From NCBI GenBank assembly GCA_947174035.1, contig CAMWHH010000017.1, forward strand, positions 1 to 9,289: DNA of 9,289 nucleotides, in the 5' to 3' direction. Both the position numbers and the translations under genes were made by a program. Source of the stretch: an uncultured Mycoplasma sp. (GTDB lineage Bacteria; Bacillota_I; Bacilli_A; Mycoplasmatales; Mycoplasmoidaceae). Below are positions 1 through 6,981 of the stretch, in pieces (the stretch's first letter is position 1; each line of letters opens with the position of its first letter). The notes beneath the pieces are model-generated. The model had not been told where the DNA came from. It made no database searches and was given only the letters and a program-made list of their open reading frames with translations.

Positions 1-2
1 TG

Positions 3-209
3 GAAAAAAATTTCTCAATCCATAATACTTTAGAAATTTATGGTACTAGACCTATTATTTTATTATCTGATTTAAAAATTGAAGAAGCTTTGTTTACAAC
101 TTATTTTTTTCAAAAAAAATTCCCTGATTTACCTTTTGATTTATTGATAACTGATACAAGATCTTTACAAAGACAAAATGGTAAAGTTAAACCTAAATGA
201 ATCGTATAA
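3..209 (+). CDS. 3' end of an unidentified protein (5' truncated by window edge)
   Basis: An open frame enters from the left edge and ends at TAA (207-209), giving about 68 visible residues. It contains one TGA read as Trp (198-200) three codons from the end. The tail alternates hydrophobic strands and amphipathic stretches: RPIILLSDLKIEEALF, then LPFDLLITDTRSLQ, then KVKPKWIV. The strand-SD-helix-strand-D pattern loosely recalls the last part of a periplasmic-binding-fold regulator such as LacI, but the distance to the C-terminus is short for that family, so I do not assign it. It is the only + strand gene and converges on the aldo/keto reductase, with 12 bases between the two stop codons. 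The other two + frames hit TAA or TAG within about 35 bases. Confidence 0.6.
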
Positions 210-221
210 TCTTTTATTATA
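205..221. terminator. Small AT-only hairpin between convergent genes
   Basis: TATAAT (205-210) and ATTATA (216-221) form a perfect 6-bp inverted repeat around the loop CTTTT. It lies exactly between the stop codons of the two converging genes and could act in both directions. The stem has no G or C pairs and there is no long T tract, so it would be a weak terminator at best. No better terminator for either gene is visible nearby. Confidence 0.25.
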
Positions 222-1067
222 TTAATATCAATCATGCTTTTGATTTCTATCAAGTGAAGCAATTTTTTGCATTTCTTTTTCACTTAATTCAAAATCAAAA
301 ACTGATAAATTTTCTAAAATATGATCAGGATTAGAAGAACTGGGGATAACTGTAATTCCCCGTTGCAAATTTCATCTCAAAATAACTTGAGCACTACTAA
401 CATTATGATTTTTAGCAATCTCTAAAAGTGAATTATCTGCTAATAATTTTTTTACATAATCTCTTCCACCAAAAGGATATCAAGATTGCATAACAATACC
501 CAATTTGTGCATATATGGAACAACTTTTTGTTCTTGATAATATGGGTGAATTTCGTTTTGAATAAGAGCTGGAGCAATTTTAATTTGTGAAATAAAATCA
601 TCAATTTCTTCAATGTATCAATTAGATAATCCAATTGATCTTATTTTTCCTAATTTTACAAATTTTTCAATAGCTTTATATGCTTTCACGTCATTTAAAC
701 CAGGGTGATGTAAAAGCATCATATCAATATAACCAATATTTAGTTTATTTAATGATTCTTCAATAGCTTTTTCAGGATTGAGAAATTGATGACCTGGATA
801 TATTTTTGTAATTACAAAAACTTTTTCTCTATCTATATTAGACTCAGTTATAGCTTTTCCAACTTCAACTTCATTATTATAAATATGTGCAGTATCAAAT
901 AAATAACAACCTTGTGAAATTGCATATTTAACACTTTTAATACAAACATCATTATTTAAACCATAAGTTCCCAATCCTAATACCGGCATAGAATAACCAC
1001 TATTAAGTTTAATTGTTGGAATATTTTTATCTTTTTTATTTAAATTAAAATTTGAAACATTTATCAT
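222..1067 (-). CDS. Aldo/keto reductase
   Basis: A 281-residue protein, full length for the aldo/keto reductase family, once TGA is read as Trp (Trp150 and three later codons). It is predicted to be a cytosolic NAD(P)H-dependent (beta/alpha)8-barrel enzyme that reduces aldehydes or ketones to alcohols. The catalytic tetrad is visible: Asp58 and Tyr63 in FDTAHIY, Lys88 in VITKIYPG, and His120 in DMMLLHHPG. GLSNW (146-150) matches the usual GxSNF/W motif. The C-terminal half has QSWYPFGGRD and ILRWN, then VIPSSSNPDHILEN, which fits the 2,5-diketogluconate/methylglyoxal reductase-like bacterial branch. The substrate cannot be told. The start is ATG at 1067, 4 bases after the flavodoxin stop, with no good Shine-Dalgarno sequence, so translation is probably coupled to the flavodoxin gene. 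It is the last gene of the hydrolase-flavodoxin-reductase cluster. Confidence 0.93.
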
Positions 1068-1071
1068 TTTA

Positions 1072-1560
1072 TTAAAAATCTAAACTTTCTATTCATTCAA
1101 AAATTGTTTTTTCTGATTCATGAGAAGAAAATCTTTTTCCCTTTACTCATTTTTTTGGTTTTGCAGCAATATGTAAATTAACATCACTATCTCCAATACC
1201 ACTACTATGGGATGTACAAAAAGGAATTATTACTTTTTTGGAAAAATCATAACTTTCCAAAAAAGTTAAAATTATTTTTGGAGCTTCACCTTGTCAAATT
1301 GGGTATCCTAAAAATACCACATCATAATTTTGAAAATCAATAACTGAATTTTTTATTGCTGGTCGACAAGAATAATCTGCTTGTTCTTTGTCAGCTCTAT
1401 TATCTGTGTAATACTCTAAGTCTTTATCAGTATAAGGTTGTTGGGGAATAATTTTAAAAAGTAATCCTTTTGTTTTTCTTTGTATAATTTGTGCAATTTT
1501 TTCAGTTCTATTTGAACAAGAAAAATAAACAATTAATACATTTGATTTGTTAGAATGCAT
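1072..1560 (-). CDS. Flavodoxin (Flavodoxin_4-like)
   Basis: A 162-residue flavodoxin-fold protein in code 4, with Trp at three TGA codons. It is predicted to be a cytosolic FMN-binding electron carrier or small reductase. The N-terminal strand VLIVYFS runs into the FMN-phosphate loop SCSNRT (14-19). A middle segment has [13 protein letters not shown] and a YSCRP motif, typical of the Flavodoxin_4 group. VVFLGYPIW (Trp89) then GEAPKII forms the flavin-stacking loop, followed by [15 protein letters not shown], the usual second flavin-contact loop. The length is normal for the family. The start is ATG at 1560, preceded by a TTGGAGAT Shine-Dalgarno-like stretch, 18 bases after the hydrolase stop. 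Its position between an alpha/beta hydrolase and an aldo/keto reductase suggests a shared redox or detoxification role, but its partner reductase is not in the window. Confidence 0.92.
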
Positions 1561-1578
1561 ATAATCTCCAACTTTTTA

Positions 1579-2559
1579 TTAATTAATACTAAAACTTTTT
1601 TTAAAAAAATCTGCTATTTTATCAAATGGAATAATATTTGGGTTGTCATATAAATCAGTATGAACAGCATTTGGAATAATTAGTAATTCTTTATTTTTGC
1701 CTTTTAATTTTTTAAATGCATCTTTACTAAAATAAACTGAATGTGCTTTTTCACCATGAATTAAAAGTACAGGAGTATCAATTTCATCACTATAAGCAAG
1801 CATAGGAGTATTGATAAAAGATAGTGCTGATGTTTTGTTTCAACCATTATTAGAATTCAATGATCTTTGATGATATCCTCTTTTTGTCTTGTAATAATCA
1901 TAATAATCTTTTACAAAATAAGGTGCATCACTAGGTAATGGGTCAATAACACCACCAGCTAATTCATATTTTTTGTTTTTAAAATCTAAAATTCTTTGAT
2001 TATTTAAATCATTTTTTATTTTCAAACGCATTTCTTTACTATCAGATTGATCAAAATATCCTTTAGCATTAACTCTTGACATGTCATACATTGTAGAAGC
2101 TACTGTTGCTTTAATTCTTGTATCAATTGCAGCAGCATTGATTGCTATTCCACCCCAACCACAAATACCTATAATTCCAACTTTATTATTTTCAACTTCT
2201 TTAGAACAACAAAGATAATCAACTGCAGCACAAAAGTCTTCTGTATTGATATCTGGTGAAGCAACATTTCTTGGATATCCTCCACTTTCTCCAGTAAAAG
2301 AAGGATCAAATGCTAACGTTATAAAACCATATTTGGCCATAGTTTGTGCATAAAAACCTGATGATTGCTCTTTTACTGCACCAAAAGGACCACAAACAGC
2401 AATTGCTGGAAGCTTTTTTTCAATATTATTTGGAATGTATAAATCTGCTACAAGTTTAATCCCAAAACGGTTGTTAAAAGTTATTTTTGAATGATTAACT
2501 TTGTCACTTTTTGGAAATACTTTATCTCATTCTTTAGTAATTTTTAAATCATTTTGCAT
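1579..2559 (-). CDS. Alpha/beta hydrolase with Cys nucleophile (YcjY/dienelactone hydrolase-like)
   Basis: A 326-residue protein in one frame when TGA codons are read as Trp (Trp11 and Trp240). It is predicted to be a cytosolic alpha/beta-hydrolase. Landmarks in order are: PAIAVCGPFGAVKEQSSG (51-68), a likely oxyanion-hole region; TLAFDPSFTGESGG (82-94); NVASPDINTEDF (98-109), very typical of the YcjY-like group; the nucleophile elbow GICGWG with Cys133 in place of Ser; and C-terminal VLLIHGEKAHS with catalytic His300 in NAVHTDLYD. A cysteine nucleophile is also known in dienelactone hydrolase. The substrate is unknown, with an ester, thioester or lactone plausible. The start is ATG at 2559, supported by a clear AAGGTG Shine-Dalgarno (2566-2571) six bases upstream. 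It is the first gene of the three-gene cluster and lies just downstream of the topA terminator. Confidence 0.9.
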
Positions 2560-2565
2560 TTTGTT

Positions 2566-2571
2566 CACCTT
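2566..2571 (-). promoter_or_regulatory. Ribosome binding site of the hydrolase gene
   Basis: On the - strand this reads AAGGTG, six bases before the ATG at 2559. It fixes the hydrolase start well upstream of the internal ATG at 2340, which would drop the first 73 residues, including the conserved PAIAVCGPFGAV segment. I saw no convincing promoter for the cluster between here and the topA stop. Confidence 0.75.
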
Positions 2572-2574
2572 AAT

Positions 2575-2631
2575 AAAAAAATAAGTTTAAACAGTTAATA
2601 AAAATTTAGTAACTGCTTAATAACTTATTTT
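2575..2631 (-). terminator. topA intrinsic terminator, two-tier stem overlapping the stop codon
   Basis: The outer arms AAAATAAGTT (2578-2587) and AACTTATTTT (2622-2631) are perfect complements. Inside them, CAGTTA (2592-2597) pairs with TAACTG (2610-2615), separated by short internal loops. On the - strand the stem runs into a T-rich tract (complement of 2575-2581), so it should end topA transcripts. The outer arm shares two bases with the topA TAA codon (2630-2632). The outer stem is nearly symmetric, but the T tract clearly favours - strand termination. Confidence 0.7.
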
Positions 2632-4741
2632 AACTTTTTTTCTTAGTTTTTAAACTTTCAACTTCTGCTTTTTTAGGAAGTGGCTTGTCAGGGTTTTCTT
2701 TAATAAATTTTTCATAAATTTTATCACTTAAAATGTAAGTACACTTTGGATAACTAGAACACCCAATAAAAGTTTGTTGTTTTCTTGATTTTCTTTTCAA
2801 TAAATCAGAACCACATTCTGGGCATTTTTGTTTAATTACTTCTGGTTTTTCTAAAGGTTCTAGGTGTTTACAATCTGGATAGCCACTACAACCTATAAAT
2901 TTAGAACCACCTCTTCTTGCTCTTTTATAAACTAAATCTCTTCCACAAACTGGACAAGGTCTACCAACTTTTTCGTCATCGACTTTTTCCATTACATCAT
3001 ATGCTTTTTTTACATCTTCTTCAAAAATTGGAGCAAACTTTTTAAGTCAATCTTTTCATTCCTCATTACCATTTGCTATTTCATCTAAATGTTCTTCCAT
3101 TTTTTTAGTGAAATCTTTGTTAATAACATTTGGAAAATATTTTTCTAGTTGTTCTGCAACTATTTTTCCAATTTCATTCATTACATATGCTTTTTTTTCT
3201 ATTCTTGCATAACCACGTTCTAATGCAACGTTTGCCATTGAACTATAAGTTGAAGGTCTGCCAACTCCTGCTTTTTCTAAATCACCAATTAAAGTAGCTT
3301 GTGTGTATCTTTGCGGAGGTAATGTTTCATGTTTTTTAGTTTCGATTGATTTGGAATTAATTGCTTTTCCAATTGGATATTGGTTTAAATCAATTAAATG
3401 TGTTTGTTCATCATCATCAAAGTCTACATAAAGTTTTTTAAACCCCATAAATAGACATTCTCTAGAAAATGTGTAGAATTCACAACCATTATTATCAAAT
3501 TTAATTGTTACTTTTTTAAATTTTGCTGGAGCCATTAATGATGCTAAAGTTCGATTATAAATTAATTGATATAAAGAAAATTCATCTTTACTAATTTTAT
3601 TTTTCAGTTTTTCAGGAGTTAAATTTGGATCTATTGGTCTAATTGCTTCATGTGCATCTTGTGTGTTAGCATCTTCTTTTTTATTAGTTTTTAATTCGTA
3701 TTTTCCAACATATTCTTTTCCATACTCTTTTTCAATGAAAACAAAAGCATTTTTTAAAAAAGTATCAGAGAGTCTTAAACTATCAGTTCTAGGATATGAA
3801 ATCAAAGCAATTTGGCTACCATCAACTTCAACACCTTCATAAAGATGCTGAGCAATTAAAGTTGTTTTTTTAGAATTTCATCCTAATTTATTAATTGCAT
3901 CTTGTTGTAAAGTAGATGTTTTATATGGACTTTTTGGATTTGATGAATAAAAAGAAGGTTCTTCAATTGCTTTAACTATAAATTTTTTATCTAAACTATC
4001 TGCTACCTTTTTAGCTGATTGTTCATCTGCAAAATCAATTCCTGATTGAGAGAATTTTTTTTCTGAAATTTTAATTCCACTTAATTTTGGATTAATTTCT
4101 TTTAGAATAAGATTATTTTTATCTTCTAAAACAGTATCAATTGTTCATCAATTTTCACTAACAAAATTAGCTATTTCTTTTTCTCTATCTTCAATAAATT
4201 TCAATGCAACAGATTGTACTCTTCCAGCAGAATCAGCTTTTAATTTTGTTTTTAATAGTTTTGATAATTTAAAACCAATTAAACGATCAATAATTCTTCT
4301 GGCAAATTGTGATTGTACTCAATTAATGTCAATATCTCTTTTATGATTTAAAGATTCTAAAATAGCACTTTCTGTAATTTCATTAAATGTAATTCTTTTA
4401 CATTTTTTTTGATCTTTATTATCAAGAACTTCATAAACATGTCATGCAATTGCTTCACCTTCTCTATCGGGGTCAGTTGCAATATATATTTCTTTTGCTT
4501 TACTTGCTTGTTTTTTTAGATTATCAACAATTTCTTTTTTGCTAATTTCATTTTTATTATTAGAATTTTTTTTAACAGCTGGGATGACCCAATTAGGTTC
4601 AAAGTCTTTATCAAAACCCATTCCATACTGATTTAAATCTCGAATATGACCTATTGTGGCAATAATTTCATAATCTTTACCTAAATATTTAGTAAGGGTT
4701 TTAATCTTATTTGGGGATTCTATAATTAGCAGTTTATCCAT
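2630..4741 (-). CDS. topA: DNA topoisomerase I (type IA)
   Basis: A 703-residue type IA topoisomerase that relaxes negative supercoils by nicking and passing one strand. It is continuous in code 4 with several TGA Trp codons, for example in AIAWH and ENWW. The N-terminal TOPRIM domain has Glu8 in [15 protein letters not shown], and the acidic metal site Asp90/Asp92/Glu94 in [24 protein letters not shown] and [10 protein letters not shown] follow. The active-site motif is [13 protein letters not shown], with Tyr316 as the DNA-linking residue and Arg318 next to it. DAHEAIRP and [10 protein letters not shown] are further family motifs. The C-terminus carries two four-cysteine zinc ribbons, Cys596/599/618/624 and Cys640/643/661/667. 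The start is ATG at 4741 with an AAGAGGT Shine-Dalgarno. It has its own promoter and terminator and is probably monocistronic. Confidence 0.97.
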
Positions 4742-4773
4742 ATTTACCTCTTAAATTATTTAAAACAAACAAT

Positions 4774-4803
4774 ATTATATATAACAAATTTTATTTTTAC
4801 CAA
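4774..4803 (-). promoter_or_regulatory. topA: Predicted topA promoter
   Basis: On the - strand there is a consensus -10 box TATAAT (4774-4779) preceded, after an 18-base spacer, by TTGGTA (4798-4803) as a -35 box. It sits about 30-60 bases upstream of the topA ATG and downstream of the fakA terminator, so topA is likely an independent unit. The surroundings are very AT-rich, so chance matches are common. The perfect -10 box and its position are the main support. Confidence 0.5.
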
Positions 4804-4819
4804 TTATTAACAAAAAGGA

Positions 4820-4848
4820 TAATAAAAAGAAGGTTTATTACCTTCTTT
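4820..4848 (-). terminator. Intrinsic terminator after fakA
   Basis: AAAGAAGG (4826-4833) and CCTTCTTT (4841-4848) form a perfect 8-bp stem with a 7-base loop. On the - strand the stem is followed by further T residues (complement of 4820-4825). It begins 26 bases past the fakA stop codon and separates the Asp23-fakA unit from the topA promoter. Confidence 0.8.
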
Positions 4849-4874
4849 GATTTTCTAATAAATATAAATTCTAA

Positions 4875-6590
4875 TTAAATAATACCAATGTAGTATTGAT
4901 AAAGTTTTTGACCACCATCAATTAATTTACACTTGATTCCAAAATTTTCATTTGCAAACTTTTCAATATTTCTAATTTCACGAATAGTTATTCCATTTCC
5001 ATAGATAACATATAAAGTTTTAGCTTTTTTATTTTTTTCCACTAATTTTCTAATCAAATTTTTAACAGCCATTTCACGGTTTTTTTCTGACAAAATAATC
5101 TTTTTATCATAAATTCCAATAAAATCACCTTTTTCTACATGAACTCCATTAAACTTAGATGTTTTAACAGAAGTACTTAACACTGCTGTATCTTGCTTTC
5201 GAATAGCTCTATTCATTGCTCTAATATTTTCAGAGATTAATTTATCAGCATTGTAAACTAAACATGCTGAAATAACATCAACAATATTTTTAGATTTTAA
5301 AACTACCACTTCACATCTATTTTTACAAAAATCAGCAGCTTGTTCAGCACTTAAAATAATGTTTGAATCATCAGTTAAAACCAAAATATTTTTACTTTTA
5401 GCTTTATTAATTTGATTAATTATTTCATTAGTTGATGGATTTCCAGTTTCTTCAGTGATAATTACATTTTCAATTCCAAATTCTGTTTTTAAATATTCAG
5501 CAATTTTTTTAGAAGGACAAGTTGCAACTATTTTTGGATCATCTGTTAAACTAAATTTACTAAACAAATCTTCAGGTGAAATATCTGGATGGTTTTCTAA
5601 ATATTGCAAAGTCATATTATCTGCTTTAATTTTTAAAAATTCACCATATTTTTGGCCAATTTCAAAAACCATTCAAGGTAAAATTGAGTGAATATGAACT
5701 TTAACAATATCATTATCATCAACTGTTACAAGCGAATCACCAACTAACATTAATTCTTTTTCGAATTTTTTTAAATTAAATTTTAATTTCTCAGGTTGTT
5801 TTTCATGAGTTATGAAATCTTTTTGAATAATGAATTCACAACAATAACCAAACCCTTCTTCAACAATGTCGTTTCTTGACTGACCTTGTATAAAAGTATT
5901 TTTACTTGTAACAGAAATTTGATCAACTGATTCTTTTTGCTGCTCTATTTCACTATTATCAAGACTTTCACTTTTACCACTAGTATCAATTAAACAATTG
6001 TACATTCCTTCAATAAATTTACATAAACCATATCCACCAGAGTCTACTACTTTAGCTTCTTTAAGTGAAGGCAAAATATCTGGTGTTTTTTTCAAAGCAT
6101 CTAAACCTATTTTCAAAGCATTTTTGAATAAAGTTTCTACATCATTTTCTTCTTTTAGTTGCTCAGATATTTCTCTAATTATTGTTAAAATAGTTCCCTC
6201 TACTGGATTAGAAATTGATTTATATGCTTTTTCTTTTGCTGAAACAAAACATTTTAAAATTAATTCAATTGAAAGATCTTTTGTATTTTCTTCAACAGGT
6301 TGAAAAAAACCACGAATAATTTGAGAAAAAATAACTCCTGAATTTCCTCTTGCATTCATTAATAATTGACGACAAAATATTTTCCCAACATCATATAAAC
6401 TAGAATCAGGATTTATTTGTTTTTTTAAATTTTCTACAGCAGAAACAGCAGTAATTTTCATATTTGTCCCAGTATCACCATCTGGAACTGGAAAAACATT
6501 TAGTTCATTAATATATTCACAGTTTTTAGCAATTTCATTTGCCCCATTTTCAAACATTGAAATTAAAACTTTTTTCTCAAGATTTTTCAT
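4875..6590 (-). CDS. fakA: FakA/YloV-type DAK2-domain protein (fatty acid kinase ATP-binding subunit)
   Basis: A 571-residue protein, full length for the YloV/FakA family, after joining across the TGA codon at 5673-5675 (Trp306). In studied Firmicutes FakA phosphorylates fatty acids held by a FakB (DegV-family) carrier, feeding host or exogenous fatty acids into phospholipid synthesis. The N-terminal DhaL domain has NVFPVPDGDTGTNM (Asp37, Asp39, Asn43), NARGNSGVI (79-87), NPVEGTILT (128-136) and VDSGGYGL (182-189). The middle domain has GFGYCCEF (Cys250) and VHIH (His299, His301), matching the Cys-His-His metal site reported for FakA. The C-terminal domain ends with GNGITIREI and a YYIGII tail. 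ATG at 6590 is preferred to an in-frame TTG at 6617: AAGAGG lies 12 bases upstream of the ATG, and homologues begin close to this point. No FakB gene is in the window. Confidence 0.9.
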
Positions 6591-6602
6591 AAAAATAATC
6601 AG

Positions 6603-6608
6603 CCTCTT
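6603..6608 (-). promoter_or_regulatory. fakA: Ribosome binding site deciding the fakA start
   Basis: AAGAGG on the - strand lies 12 bases before the ATG at 6590, a little long but the only Shine-Dalgarno-like stretch here. It overlaps the stop codon of the Asp23-family gene (6607-6609), consistent with coupled translation. A longer fakA frame beginning at TTG 6617 would place this site inside the coding region. Confidence 0.5.
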
Positions 6609-6861
6609 ATCTAACAAAAATATCTATTTTGAAATTTTTTAAATCAGTTTTGTCTGCTAATTCATAAAAAACTTGTTTTTGAATATTTTTAGCAGTTTCT
6701 AAAACATTAACTAAATTTGCATTAATTTCAATACTAATAGAAATATGAATAATACTACTGATTTCCATTTGAATATCAGTAGATAAAAAGTTGTCAACAA
6801 CACCTGGTGTTGATTTTAAAATTTGCATAATAATTTTTTTAGTAATTTTAGGACTTAACAC
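6607..6861 (-). CDS. Asp23/Gls24-family (YloU-like) small protein
   Basis: An 84-residue protein related to the Asp23/Gls24 (DUF322) family, which in Firmicutes is linked to envelope stress and is commonly encoded just before the DAK2-domain fakA/yloV gene, as here. Visible features are SPKITKKIIMQILKSTPGVVDNF near the N-terminus, an alternating hydrophobic segment (SSIIHISISIEIN), and a helical middle with a NIQKQVF core ending in DIFVR. It is shorter than typical members because the N-terminal strand is minimal. The start is GTG at 6861. A TAA lies three codons upstream in frame and only a rare ATT intervenes, so the start cannot lie much further out. The Shine-Dalgarno sequence is poor. 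The stop overlaps the fakA ribosome binding site. The exact role in a wall-less mollicute is unknown. Confidence 0.8.
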   Translation of the reverse strand: MLSPKITKKIIMQILKSTPGVVDNFLSTDIQMEISSIIHISISIEINANLVNVLETAKNIQKQVFYELADKTDLKNFKIDIFVR

Positions 6862-6898
6862 AGCAATTTAGTATCTTTTAAAAAATATAACTTATTTT

Positions 6899-6926
6899 AT
6901 TATATTATTTATTTTTTATTAAGCAA
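6899..6926 (-). promoter_or_regulatory. Predicted promoter of the Asp23-fakA operon
   Basis: On the - strand TATAAT (6899-6904) is preceded, after a 16-base spacer, by TTGCTT (6921-6926). The -10 box lies roughly 40 bases upstream of the GTG start at 6861. The site follows directly on the terminator of the preceding unit, where a new promoter is expected. AT-richness limits certainty. Confidence 0.5.
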
Positions 6927-6950
6927 AAATACAAGTTTTTCTATAAAAAG

Positions 6951-6981
6951 AAAAAAACCTTTATTTAATAACAAAGGTTTT
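6951..6981 (-). terminator. Strong intrinsic terminator after the ALDH-like gene
   Basis: AAAACCTTT (6954-6962) and AAAGGTTTT (6973-6981) form a perfect 9-bp stem around a 10-base loop. On the - strand the stem leads into a run of seven T residues (complement of 6951-6957). The upstream arm shares two bases with the TAA stop of the ALDH-like gene (6980-6982). It closes the ABC transporter-ALDH unit. Confidence 0.88.

Noticed and set aside
452..634. Separate 60-residue frame just below the reductase, looking like a second gene or frameshift remnant
   Set aside because: It is in a different frame from the reductase. The reductase frame continues through TGA=Trp and carries the family's C-terminal motifs, so this is a shadow.
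1579..2340. Hydrolase as a broken pseudogene in two or three pieces
   Set aside because: The pieces share one frame and are joined by TGA codons only, and the combined protein has all family landmarks.
3056..3805. Independent topoisomerase fragment starting at an internal TTG
   Set aside because: It starts in the middle of the active-site motif. The upstream frame is continuous with the TOPRIM domain through TGA=Trp.
5455..5691. + strand frame opposite fakA
   Set aside because: No recognisable motif, and it lies wholly antisense to conserved FakA sequence. The same applies to the + frame at 5998-6303.
6591..6617. Longer fakA start at TTG 6617
   Set aside because: It would overlap the Asp23-family stop and place the AAGAGG site inside the coding region. 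ATG 6590 matches the usual N-terminus better.
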